A program made the translations under genes and the position numbers. Shown piece after piece: positions 25,763 through 37,401 of a stretch of DNA of 64,000 nucleotides. The notes beneath the pieces were generated by a model. It saw only the letters and a program-made list of their open reading frames with translations, searched no databases and had not been told where the DNA came from. This stretch comes from Lamellibrachia columna (Eukaryota > Annelida > Polychaeta > Sabellida > Siboglinidae). Numbering within the stretch: the stretch's first letter is position 1; the number at the start of each line of letters is the position of its first letter. The stretch is taken from NCBI GenBank assembly GCA_963662155.1, contig OY759267.1, positions 18,002,561 through 18,066,560 of the forward strand, written 5' to 3'.

Positions 25763-25854
25763 GCACTCTACGCGTCTCACCGTGCTAGGTCTATTCATTC
25801 CAACACCAACTCAACTCGTGAAACATCACACCATCCTGCATTCAATAAACGAAG

Positions 25855-25856
<2 letters not shown>

Positions 25857-25937
<81 letters not shown>
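25857..25937. repeat. (TA)n array
   Basis: About 80 bases of TA directly adjoining the YIND codons of a minus-strand LINE fragment. Confidence 0.95.
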
Positions 25938-25941
<4 letters not shown>

Positions 25942-26290
25942 CATTAATATACAATAGGAATAACACTGGTCCCAAAATGGCGCCCTGTGGGACACCAGTT
26001 TCAACACATTCATATTCTGATACCCTACCATTGAGACGAACATATTGCTGCCTTTTATTTAAATACTTTCTAAGCCATTTACACACGTGACCTCTAATGC
26101 CATAGTGATCTAGCTTAACAGTATTTCATAATTAACAGTGTCAGAGGCCTTACTTGGGTCATATCCCCATTATCAAATTGCCATTGTCCAGAGATTTTCT
26201 GATGTTTTCTATAATTTCAATAATCGCTAGTGTAGTGGAATGGTCTTTGCGAAACCCAAACTGATGTTTAGATAACGCGTTATTACTATC
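25938..26290 (-). mobile_element. LINE RT fragment, minus strand
   Basis: On the minus strand the pieces KHQFGFRKDHSTT, IRGHVCKWLRKYLNKRQQYV and GVPQGAILGPVLFLLYIND are reverse-transcriptase motifs in the usual order, with a small frame break near 26130. The fragment stops at the TA array, immediately after YINDK, and lacks the F-A-D-D motif. Confidence 0.8.
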
Positions 26291-26599
26291 TAAGCAGGAT
26301 AATAAGTGGGGAAAACACGGCCACTGGAATCATCGATGGGTGTTCTACGCTGTTTCCTGCACAACGTAATACTAAGGCAATGCAGCATCCTAGCACGATA
26401 TAGCAGGCCTACATCACTAGCGCTTCTCACGGGTATGTCTTGTCTTGTAGTGTTGTGTCGAGATACACCACATTAGAAAGGAGGGTCACTGTTATTATGT
26501 AGCAGGCGGCTCGAGGTAAATTCACCGCCTTTCGGTGGCCACAGACAGAGTTATCACGCGGAGAATCGCTAAATGCTAGGGGTGTAACATCGAACTATG

Positions 26600-27100
26600 C
26601 ATCACAATAGTCGATGTGACGATGCAGTGCTATCGTAATTTGAACTATCGATAGTTTCGTGGATAGTACATTGAACTATCGGTAGCAACGATCGTTGGCA
26701 AAACAATTCAGCATGACTACTTGTGTCTCTGTAATAATATAAATAAACATGTTTTTCAACTATGCTGGATATACGTATCTATTTATCGACCTAACATCGG
26801 TAATCGTCGATTAGAGCAGGGTCATTCAAGGATTCAGCTTGTTTAATCAAGTACCTCATAGACTACGCGATACAGCAACCCATCAATCACGGTTTGGGAT
26901 TGTATTCCTGGCCGTTCGCTATTCCTTGATACTATACTATACTATACTATACTATACTATACTATACTATACTATACTATACTATACTATACTATACTAT
27001 ACTATACGCGATAGTCATACATCTATCCCGATACTATCGCAATAGTGAACCTATCTCCGATAGTCCCCACTACTAAATACCGTTAGAATATCGCAATAGT
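26600..27100. repeat. Cluster of TATCG/CGATA palindromic motifs with (ACTAT)n core
   Basis: (ACTAT)n occupies 26931-27006 (about 15 units). On both sides are many short ATCGATAGT-like motifs, including TATCGATA near 26646, GAACTATCGGTAG and ATCGCAATAGTC. The pentamer array shares the ACTAT half of these motifs. Confidence 0.7.
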
Positions 27101-27349
27101 CGGTGCAATCCTGCCTGCTAAGTGATTTAGACCGCGTGCAGTGACATCAAGCTGACATTATTTACCCGGATTCACCCTAAATGTACATCGAAGGACTAGC
27201 ATAAGCGTAGCTGGTCACCCAAACCAATGGACGTCGGTCTGCAGTTACGTCAAACCTCCTTTAAACAAACTAGCAAAATGCCCATCCTGCGGACGGGATA
27301 ACTTGGTAGATCGTAGGTGATTGGGACGTCACGTTAACAATACTATGTA

Positions 27350-28308
<959 letters not shown>

Positions 28309-28380
28309 GCATAAATTATTATTGTTTCAGCGGGATCCGCGATGCATGACCGAACTAACATGTTTACGTCTTCGGTGCAG

Positions 28381-28387
28381 TATAAGA
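28381..28387 (+). promoter_or_regulatory. TATA-like box of the secreted-protein gene
   Basis: TATAAGA lies about 105 bases upstream of the ATG at 28487. The following GC-rich sequence would be a 5' UTR of roughly 75 bases. Inferred from position and composition. Confidence 0.4.
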
Positions 28388-28486
28388 CTCGCTCTGCGCT
28401 GAGGCCGACCGACATCTTTCGAGCCGAGGTGTTTGTGGAGTGTCACTGAGCATCTCCAAGAGACGTCCGACTACGAGAAACGAAAG

Positions 28487-28610
28487 ATGCGTCAAGCGTT
28501 GACCGCCTTCGGGCTGTTGGTGGCCGTCACCGTGCTGCAGACCTCCCACTCCAAACAGTTCAAAGAGAACAAGGACGAGCTGCGCGCCTTGGTCAACCTT
28601 CTCAAGGTAT
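28487..28610 (+). CDS. Secreted protein of unknown family, exon 1
   Basis: ATG at 28487 has A at -3. The first about 22 residues (MRQALTAFGLLVAVTVLQTS, then HS) form a good signal peptide. The mature start is charged (KQFKENKDELRALVNLLK). Codon use is GC3-rich, unlike nearby repeats. Two donors are possible: after AAG at 28606 (GTATGT), or four bases later at 28610 (GTAAGA). The later donor, with exon 2 starting at 29276, leaves one continuous frame through exons 2 and 3, so it is preferred here. Sequence from about 28610 is homologous to a CR1-like LINE, so the preferred donor would be LINE-derived. No family was recognised. A small secreted or peptide-precursor protein is the most that can be said. 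Confidence 0.6.
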
Positions 28611-28690
28611 GTAAGAAAGATATAAATACGCTAGAAAGAATACAGTCGAGAGAAACTAAACTCATTCCAGAACTGAGCGATCTTATGTGC
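28611..28690 (+). mobile_element. LINE fragment at the splice donor
   Basis: The plus-strand reading KKDINTLERIQSRETKLIPE, then LSDL, matches KKDIDKLERIQRRATKMIPELRDL of the LINE copy at 13502-14633. It starts at or within a few bases of the exon 1 donor. Only about 80 bases are present. Confidence 0.75.
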
Positions 28691-29005
28691 TGTTTATTTT
28701 TCATAGCTTTGAACAATTATTTTCCAATGCTTTAAAAAAACCGACCTCATATTGAAATTCTCATTCTAAAGGCACTCGAGTAAGTTGGTGCTAACGCGTT
28801 ACTTCCAGACGATACATCTATCGGCATTTAACTCATATAAACATATAAAATACCACGCTGATGTTTTGGTCATAATTAAAGGCGAACGAAGAAGCGTGAA
28901 TGTCACATTTGTCTTGGAACTCATCAGTAACTTTTAGCTCCTAAGAATAGTGCTCTTTTCCTCTCGGCATCCCTCTCCCTCTCCCCTTTCTTACTCCCTC
29001 TCTCT

Positions 29006-29237
29006 CCACACGCACACGCACACACACACACGCACACATGCACACACGCGCACACGCGCACACACGCGCACGCGCACGCGCACGCACACGCACACGCACA
29101 CGCACGCACACACCCACGCACGCACGCACGCACGCACACACGCGCACACGCGCACACGCGCGCACGCGCACACGCGCACACGCGCACACGCGCACACGCG
29201 CACACGCGCACACGCACGCACACGCACACGCACACAC
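29006..29237. repeat. Mixed (CA/CG)n array
   Basis: Alternating purine/pyrimidine CACACG, CGCACA and CGCACG units over about 230 bases, inside the first intron of the secreted-protein gene. It is a strong Z-DNA candidate. Confidence 0.95.
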
Positions 29238-29275
29238 CTAAGGAAGCCTCCTGCTTCGGTAATTTGCTTGTAGAG

Positions 29276-29384
29276 CGAATATAGAAGAGATCAACTGGAA
29301 GAACAAGTTCAACAGGAACGTGACTACGGAAATGTTGACAACAACGGATTTCAAAGGGGGTCAATACAACGGAGATGGGAAAAG
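29276..29384 (+). CDS. Secreted protein of unknown family, exon 2
   Basis: The acceptor region is TTTGCTTGTAGAG and the donor is AAAAG followed by GTACGG. In the preferred frame it reads [15 protein letters not shown], then [19 protein letters not shown] and K, with AAC/ATC/AAG/TTC-type codons like exon 1. It leaves AG, which with the first G of exon 3 makes Arg. Phase 0 use of the acceptor at 29273 gives a different, also open reading that then stops soon after entering exon 3; it is considered less likely. Confidence 0.5.
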
Positions 29385-29735
29385 GTACGGTTTGAGTGCA
29401 TTTAGACAATGCATGTGGATTATGTTATTCTTTGATGCAAAACAAATGTTTGACTGAAGCTGCACAAATAGCGAACAGTGTAAAATATTGCAACTAGCCT
29501 GGCTTTCAATCCAATAACGCTCCGCGTCTCAGTGTTTACTATGCTTAATTGGATATAATACATTCTAAACCAATAATTTATAATTTTTCTAACATAGTAT
29601 TATGTAATGAGGAAATGGGGCCGTTTATATGTTTTGTCGTATTGCCGAGTGAAGAGCTCGCGAAGCAACGTGTTGGAATATGTGAAACGCCGATGACGTC
29701 AGCTACGCAAATAAACTTCGGTAATTGATTTGTAG

Positions 29736-29858
29736 GTTAGACCCGAAATACCAGGAGGTCGTTAAGGAGGTCAAGGTCGCTCCGGAATACAAGGTCGCTC
29801 CGGAGTACAACGTCGTCAGTGTGGACCAGGTCGCCAGAGAGGACCAGATCGTCAGGGT
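29736..29858 (+). CDS. Secreted protein of unknown family, exon 3
   Basis: It follows acceptor TTGATTTGTAG and ends before a possible donor GTATCT at 29859. The frame set by exon 2 reads LDPKYQEVVKEV, then KVAPEYKVAPEYNVVSVDQV and AREDQIVR. The VAPEY unit is repeated as an exact-like 18-base duplication. Codons are GC3-rich. No later exon was identified, so the C-terminus is unknown. Confidence 0.5.
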
Positions 29859-31008
29859 ATCTACACGATGGAATAACATATCACAGTGAACACGTTAACT
29901 AGGTATAGCATCTAACAAACTGATAGAATAATCGACGAAATATTCACACCATTTTTATTAATTCTAAAATTGTGTCAGTTACTGTGATAGTAGCCCCTTC
30001 CTGTGATGAACAAGGGAGACGCGTGCATTGAGACAATGAGATATGCCGGGGGAACTAAAACTCACCCGTGACACGCACAAACTTCGCGTGTGAACTAACT
30101 TCCGGAAAACGTAATTGTTGCAACCGGAAGTTGGGACTTCACCATTTCTAACAACTGATCTGTATTAATGTTTCCATAGACGTAATATGCATGTATTAAT
30201 ACTGTTCAGGCTACGAATGATACTTAGATTGGACTGATTGATGTTCGAAGAAATGCATATGTATGCCTGCTTTGTTAAATATACGCGTATTACGAAGAGA
30301 GCGTAGTCACTAACATATAGGTTTTGTTATATCGATATGATGTTGTATATTCGTACTTACGTACTGAGTTACATACCGTTAATTGTTAGTGATATGTCGA
30401 AAGTAAAATATTCAAGTAACATTTAAAACTGTGTTGTTTTTTGGCGTCTTATCGCTATTCAGTCATATATCACATTGGTCTGATACGGCCCGCATTACAC
30501 AACACCTTAATATTTAACTTCTTCATACTCTGTAACCTTGTCCTCCCATCGTCTTCACTCAATTTCACGATATTTATAATGAAATCTAAACGTGTCGCAA
30601 AATATTCTATGATAAACAACCTTGCAACGTCAGTACAACAACCTGATGTCTTCTCTCTAACAATTATTTTGCACGATGTTGCTGACATAGATCCTCCAAA
30701 TGTTGCGATTTTAAGATCAATTTTGTCTTAACTTAATCCCACTTAACTTAACCCCATCCTCAACTGATTTAGCCTATCGGAAATCCGGTTCGTTTGTTGC
30801 GGTTTTAAGTTTGGCTGGATAATATGCGGCGAGCCAATGGACGTGTACTCTTTAGATTCAGTGTAGGTATTTGTGCAACTACGGTAATTCGACAACAAAG
30901 GTAGAAGGTAAAAGATTTCCCGTTTAATAACACACAATGGAAAAACTAGTATTGTTACAATCCCACATCAAGAGTAATTTACAGTCGCATATCAAGAAAG
31001 ATTTAGAG
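29859..31008. other. Intron or downstream region of the secreted-protein gene
   Basis: No further exon was recognised. Confidence 0.35.
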
Positions 31009-31838
31009 CGTGCTCGGCGATTGCTGTCTTGCGTACGGCGTGCTCGGCGAGTGCTGTCTTACGTACGGCGTGCTCGGCGAGTGCTGTCTTGCGTACGGCG
31101 TGCTCGGCGAGTGCTGTCTTAGGTACGGCGTGCTCGGCGATTGCTGTCATGCGTACGGCGTGCTCGGCGAGTGCTGTCTTACGTACGGCGTGCTCGGCGA
31201 TTGCTGTCTTGCGTACGGCGTGCTCGGCGATTGCTGTCATGCGTACGGCGTGCTCGGCGAGTGCTGTCTTGCGTACGGCGTGCTCGGCGAGTGCTGTCTT
31301 AGGTACGGCGTGCTCGGCGATTGCTGTCATGCGTACGGCGTGCTCGGCGAGTGCTGTCTTACGTACGGCGTGCTCGGCGAGTGCTGTCTTGCGTACGGCG
31401 TGCTCGGCGAGTGCTGTCTTGCGTACGGCGTGCTCGGCGATTGCTGTCATGCGTACGGCGTGCTCGGCGAGTGCTGTCTTACGTACGGCGTGCTCGGCGA
31501 TTGCTGTCATGCGTACGGCGTGCTCGGCGAGTGCTGTCTTACGTACGGCGTGCTCGGCGATTGCTGTCTTGCGTACGGCGTGCTCGGCGATTGCTGTCAT
31601 GCGTACGGCGTGCTCGGCGAGTGCTGTCTTGCGTACGGCGTGCTCGGCGAGTGCTGTCTTAGGTACGGCGTGCTCGGCGATTGCTGTCATGCGTACGGCG
31701 TGCTCGGCGAGTGCTGTCTTGCGTACGGCGTGCTCGGCGAGTGCTGTCTTAGGTACGGCGTGCTCGGCGATTGCTGTCATGCGTACGGCGTACCCGGCGA
31801 GTGCTGTCTTGCGTGCAGCGTGCTCGGCGAGTGCTATA
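31009..31838. repeat. 30-bp minisatellite, about 27 copies
   Basis: The unit is TTGCTGTCTTGCGTACGGCG plus TGCTCGGCGA, with units phased from 31021. Five main variants differ at three sites (G/T at the first base, CTT/CAT, and GCG/ACG/AGG). Seven consecutive units at 31141-31350 recur in the same variant order at 31501-31710. The array is GC-rich and CpG-rich. Because 30 is a multiple of three, several frames on both strands are open for up to about 300 codons. That is expected from the repeat alone. Confidence 0.95.
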
Positions 31839-31866
31839 TACAAGGTGTTTACAAGGTGTTTACAAA

Positions 31867-32299
31867 GGGTGACTTTGGCCCAGCAAAAAGAGTTGTCATT
31901 ATATCTGAGGCTTCAGCATGCGTTGCATTCACCAAATTGGTGGTATTAGTGTAATGGTACATCCCTTTGTTAGCGATTCTGGAATTTGGTTCTTTTAAAC
32001 GAACATATTTTTAGAAAATTGCGAAAAAATAAGGTGTGCAACTGTAACGCGGGAAGCCCAGGCCATAGGAGCTGGACAACGCATTTGCCCACAGTTATAA
32101 GACTTAACAATGACCTATGTGGTGATTTGGCCCAGCACAAATCGTAGAATTCGGATACCTTCCCATGGAACCAGTGTGCTGTAGTAGTGGTCATCTAGGG
32201 GACAGTTGGTTGGCTAGTGGTAGCCTCTTGGTTCATTGCTTTATCACCGACGATACAAATTTTCCAGAGCAATCTTAAAAAAACGAGCCAAAGTCACCC
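31867..32299. mobile_element. Possible small non-autonomous element with 13-bp inverted ends
   Basis: GGGTGACTTTGGC at 31867-31879 is exactly inverted at 32287-32299. The 433-base segment has no ORF of note. No target duplication is evident. Confidence 0.35.
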
Positions 32300-33569
32300 C
32301 AATTAACGTTAGTGCTATGCTAGGGCCTATGCCTATACTGCCATGTTGTTTGCGTCTAAGCTCAACTTAAGCAATATATTTGACCTCTGTTTACTGATTT
32401 AGCAGCTCGCTTGCTTGAGAGTTTGTGTTGCTTCATTGTTTATCCGTCAGCTCTTCGATCTGGTCGCAGGCACTAGCGCCGAAGCGGAAGTCTCAGCTGC
32501 GCCGATTTCCAAGACTCTTGGGCTAGTTCAAGGTCTGTTCGCTTATCAGTCGCGTAGCCATCAAGCGTCAGCGCCCTTGTCAACGTGTCAACCGCCAGGA
32601 AAACTTAGATGTTACTAGAATCTCCCATTTTTCAACAAATTGTGATTAAACACATGGCGTGATATTCTTGATTGTAGTTGCAAATGGTTAGTTTTTATTA
32701 ACTATTTTAGATGCATCGCCCCAAATCCATGACCCCAAATCCATGACTTTTGTATTGCTTTAGCATTTCTTTGTACTACGTCTTCCAAAACTTTAAAATG
32801 ATGGCAATGAACCGTTGACAGTTCGCGTATAATTGGAGTAGTCATAGGCCTATTAAACCGAACGGACCAACATTTCACAATCAGTCAACGGCCTGATCAA
32901 GACATTCTGAAAATCACTAGGCAAGTGATTTTGACAAATTTCGCACAGTATGTCGGCTAACTGGTGTTCAGTTTGATGAGAAGAGCGTTCCAAGTGGCCA
33001 GTGATCGTTAGCGGTCACCAAACGATAGCCATCCGGTGTCAACGCGCGGTAAGTTGAGAGTGATATCAAGACGAAAAGAAGCTAACATATTGGAACTTTA
33101 ATCGCTTTAATCGTCTCTGAGAAGAACCATCTGGTATGAGCTGGTGGGTTGATGAGATAATTTGTTTAACTCGAGAACGTTTAAAAGCAGACGAAATCAC
33201 ATATAATAAAAAGCGCGTAGGAAAGCAACTGAATTCTATCTGGATAATATTCCCTGAAGTAAACGGCATTTGCTGGACATGCATGGTGTTTAGCGTAAAA
33301 CGTGAAACAGTGCAGCCCCGTATCTAGGATCTCGCGAAGGGGAGGATAAAGGTGGGCCAAGCTTGGTCACCCATTGGTTTACTATGCTACCGTGTAGTGG
33401 CGCAACAGGTTACATACGAAAACAAATAAGCCAAAGGGGAGGTCATGACCTAATGACCTCATAAGTACGCCACTGAAAGAATGAACACAGATTTTAATGC
33501 ATGCATTGATGCAGACAATGCATCTTAGTTTTTAAACTATGACATAAAACTACTTTCTGGTCTGGTTTG
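32300..33569. other. Unassigned stretch
   Basis: No gene, RNA or clear repeat was recognised. Confidence 0.35.
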
Positions 33570-33696
33570 CACACGCACGCACACACGCACGCACGCACGC
33601 ACGTACGCACGCACGCACGCACGCACCCACACCACACCACACCACACCACACCACACCACACCACACCACACCACACCACACCACACCACACCACA

Positions 33697-33733
<37 letters not shown>

Positions 33734-33778
33734 ACACCACACACTCCACACACACCACCCACCACACACACCACACAG

Positions 33779-33832
<54 letters not shown>
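33570..33832. repeat. Compound (GCAC)n, (ACCAC)n, (AC)n array
   Basis: GCAC units at both ends, CCACA pentamers (about 33628-33702) and AC in the middle. Confidence 0.95.
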
Positions 33833-34286
33833 CTGACTAGGAAATAGATAACTACCTGGCAATAATACGAAATAGTTGCTGAGTTGATCGCCAGGTGACA
33901 GCACGCACGCTGAACTAACGTGGTAAGTCAACGATACTAATGTTATGGTATGTACTCGTATCGTCGTCAGGAGGTCGCACGTTTAGGTTTGATTCCTTTG
34001 CATGCCTCGCACAGACAAATAGCGGGAGATTTCCGCCCAAATAGAAGGGATTTCGTGGGTGGATATGTTTTCAAGGAGGTTCACCGAATATTGTTCCGTT
34101 GGTAGCGTCACTTACCGAATGTATATTACCCTAATTACAATGGCTTTTAGTGTATTGACATCCATATTCTATTATACCATATAGTACAATTGTATGTAAG
34201 ACAACTTAATCAAGCAAAAAACCCAGAAAATCAACGAAAAAAGTCGTTAAATTAAATACTACATAAGTGGGAGCTATTTAATTGTT
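33833..34286. other. Unassigned stretch
   Basis: No gene, RNA or clear repeat was recognised between the compound array and the dispersed repeat at 34287. Confidence 0.35.
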
Positions 34287-34355
34287 TGAAAGCAGGAGAC
34301 CAGGAAGGTGTTTGAAAAATGACCAAAAAGCGGGAGGTATCCAACCATATTGGAA
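34287..34355 (+). repeat. Dispersed repeat, copy 2
   Basis: Similar to 16388-16453: shared TGAAAGCrGGA, GGTGTTTGAAAA, AAAAAGCGGGA and CCATATTG. Confidence 0.5.
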
Positions 34356-35148
34356 GACTTGAAAGGTCTACCAGTGGCGTATACCACAGAACTTAAGACC
34401 GGTTTACACAAGCGTTTAGTTGCCCAACTGGTCGGCCGACACGGTGTCGCGGTGCAAGAATCGGTCATGTAAACACCAGACCGATTAGCGAGGCCATTTT
34501 GTGGCTAAAGTTGTGTTGTTTGAGCTGTTAGAGCTGGGTCCAATATTTACATTTTGTATGTAAAACAACGCCGTGATTGTGTGCGTCATACGCGGCCACT
34601 TGCCACTGAGTTTGCCAATGATGCAATATCGCAATTCCTCTACACGCTGTTGCGTCAGCTGGATGTAGGCCTAATCCCCATCGTCAATTTGTCGAAATCG
34701 GTTAATTTATGTAGGGCCTAATGGAAAGGAATTGCATCAACACGGTAGGTTTTGTGGGTTTGACATAGGCTATTGGCCCTTTGACGTGGATATGATGGAG
34801 TAAGAGACAGATTTCAAAATACATAGACCCCTAATTTAAACGTAAAGCTATATTTGTTTAGACCGGCTGCAACGCCAGCTAGATCCCATTAGGTGAAACG
34901 GTTTCTAAAACCGACGGAGTCACCACCTATGTAATACGTTGACCAATATGTCTATCATCAGCTGCGTATGCTACTTTTGTTCGTGAATGTATCTTGAAAA
35001 AATATGGACAAATGTGTTCTACTTTTCTTCATCATAGAGTCATTTCTTTTTAGCCACAAGTAATCGTATCATCCATGTGACCACTAGTTCTGGGCTACAA
35101 ACCATGATTTTGCTTCGTATATGATAAATGCATACATTTAGTTTAGAG
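34356..35148. other. Unassigned stretch
   Basis: No gene, RNA or clear repeat was recognised between the dispersed repeat and the hAT-like fragment at 35149. Confidence 0.35.
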
Positions 35149-35275
35149 CAGTGCCAGATGTGAACAATGTGGTGGATTGGTATAAACGTTTTGTAGGCGG
35201 AGGGGAGCTTACCAACTGTGTGTGAAAGATCGATATGCGTGGTATTGACTGTGGAGGTAACCCCATAGAAACATA
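35149..35275 (+). mobile_element. hAT-like repeat fragment
   Basis: It begins CAGTGCCAGATGTGAACAAT and shares GTGAAAGA..CGATATGCGTGGTATTGA and TGGAGGTAACCCCAT with the copies at 16490 and 36954. Confidence 0.55.
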
Positions 35276-35747
35276 CAGGAAAGTACAGCGTATGATAACA
35301 GCATAAAATAAAGACCGTACAAGTTGTCTTGAGCAAACAAATAGTAACATCCAAATACCACCATATTAGTTACCAACAGTCCTAGAGATGTGATAATGTG
35401 AATAGTCAGATCAGATTCTTCGTCAGTTGAACTTTCTCAAACACTGAAGAAGTGTTTGCACAGTTTGGCAGCACTGAAGTCCGACGCATGATGTCCCAAT
35501 ACTGAACACAGTTAAATGAACCAGCCGGTTTCATTTTGGATTGGTATTCATCCTTGATTAGTTTCAACTTAGAAAAAGACCTCTATCCAATAGTTTTTAA
35601 TAATCAAAGTCAATATTTGCGAAGCAATACCTCCACATTGGGGAAAACATCCCTGAGATTTCTCTTGATCAACATCTGATGAGACCTCACGGAGCCCGAC
35701 TCAGATTGAAGAGTGACTCTAAGCGCCTAAACAGATGGATTGTGGTT

Positions 35748-36525
35748 GATTTTAACAAGATTTAACAAGATTTCCATCCCAAACAACAAGTTCCAGATGG
35801 CAAAGTGGACAAGGAAGCCATTGGCTTATCGAGAGTCCAACAATTTTCTCATCTATGTGTAGCCCACCCTTATCAAATATCTGTCAATTCTATTTTTAAA
35901 CATATTCACACTACTAGCATTAACACAATCATTTGGCAGTTTGTTCCATTCATTTATCACCCTCTGTGAGAAAGAGTACTTTCTCATGTCCAACCTACAC
36001 TGCTCCTTAACTAATGCTGATTTGTGTCCTCTGGTTCTACTGCCTTCTTTAAGTTTGAAGAACATATTCCTATCAACATCCTCATAACCGTTCACTATTT
36101 TAAATACTTCTATTTGGTCTCCTCTTAGTCTCCTGGTCTCTAGTGTTGTCAAACCACATTGTAATAAGCGACTTTCGTAACTAAGGTCTCTCAATTCTGG
36201 AATCATTTTGGTTGCTCTTCGTTGTATTCTTTCCAGCTTGTCTATGTCCTTTTTACGATACGGCCTCCATGCTTGAATACAATATTCCAAATGTGGTCTA
36301 ACTATTGCTTTGTACAGGGGTACAATTAGCTGTTTCTCCTTATACATGATAGTTCTCCTAATTAGCCCTAGAATTTGATTTCCTTTTGAAGCAGCAATCC
36401 CACATTGCTCTGAAACTGTCATGTCAGCACTAAATGTTACTCCTAAGTCCTTTTCTTGTGTGGTACAGCATCCCCCATTTTACATTCTTCGTCCATGTTT
36501 CCATGCCCTATGTGTATACATTTGC
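35748..36525 (-). mobile_element. CR1-like LINE, 5' truncated, minus strand
   Basis: The minus-strand reading at 36422-35853 is an open 189-codon tail nearly the same as the copy at 13960-14529 (T/N, G/R and D/G are the only residue differences by eye). The 3' UTR and its AAATCTTGTTAAAATC tail lie at 35748-35850. The 5' truncation is near 36525, at GTGCAAA-rich sequence shared with the other copy. It has no reverse-transcriptase catalytic part, so it cannot move by itself. Confidence 0.88.
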
Positions 36526-36953
36526 ACTTTTGTGGGGGAGCCTATTTGTACCTTTTTTTTTTTTTTGGGGGGGGGTCACTCGGGTGGGGCCTGGTAAGAG
36601 TGTAACACTTGTACCAAGGCAGCGTAGAGTCCAAGTCACGGGCAAGCCCACGGTTGACTGCGGCGTAGAATTGGCATATAGATGCACTTCAGCCCGGGAA
36701 ACATGAATTAATTTTCAATAAAAACGCGTTAATATGAATGCTGGCAGTGCGCGTCGAATTGCATGTAACAGCTAGCTCGGCTGAGTTACGCAAGGTCACA
36801 GCAATTTGACTGCAGCACCAATACATTTATTATAATTGTAATCAAATACACATTGTCTCGGTACGCGGTGACGCAGGACGTTCCCGCCGCAAGGCACCAC
36901 GGGTGCGTTAAAACTCGGTGACTGCATTACGTACGCACGTGTATATTACACAC

Positions 36954-37401
36954 GTACGCACGGTGCCGAATTAACAACGTGGGGGGCCTGGCACAAACGC
37001 TATGTGGGGGCCCTTACCGAGTGCATGAAAGACGAAGTTCGAGACGCGTGATATTGACTATGGAGGTACCCGGTAACCCCATTTAATCCGTTTGTTCAAA
37101 TGTGTTTGAATATAAGTATTCACAGATTGTCGCCGACGACGGCACACGAACATACGTACAATTACAAAAGAGTGCAGGGTATGGTGACAAACAAGAGAAT
37201 ACATGCAGCGTACATGCAATGACAAGCTAGAATTACAGCATACAATAACATACCAGACAATAATACAAGAAAATACTACTTAAAATAGAGATCGTACTAG
37301 TTCTCATGAGCGTGCAAAGAGTGACATCCCAATTTTTTTTTTTGCGGGGGGTCCTGGTACGAGTGAACCACTTGTACCGTGGTTAATCCGGCACTGCGTA
37401 C
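36954..37401 (+). mobile_element. hAT-like element with both ends
   Basis: The left end GTACGCACGGTGCCGAATTA is matched in inverted orientation by the right end (GGTTAATCCGGCACTGCGTAC, 37381-37401). The 448-base interior has no transposase and shares CGAGACGCGTG..ATTGACTATGGAGGTA with related fragments, so it is a non-autonomous copy. No convincing 8-bp target duplication was found. Confidence 0.55.

Noticed and set aside
29274..29384. Alternative frame of exon 2 ([14 protein letters not shown]) joined in phase 0 to exon 1
   Set aside because: It reaches a stop nine codons into exon 3 and uses poorer codons. Kept only as an alternative, since the LINE-adjacent donor gives a continuous frame.
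31009..31838. CRISPR-like array of 30-bp repeats
   Set aside because: Units are contiguous with no unique spacers, and the genome is eukaryotic. It is a minisatellite.
35040..35354. 104-codon minus-strand ORF
   Set aside because: It overlaps the hAT-like fragment and has no family features.
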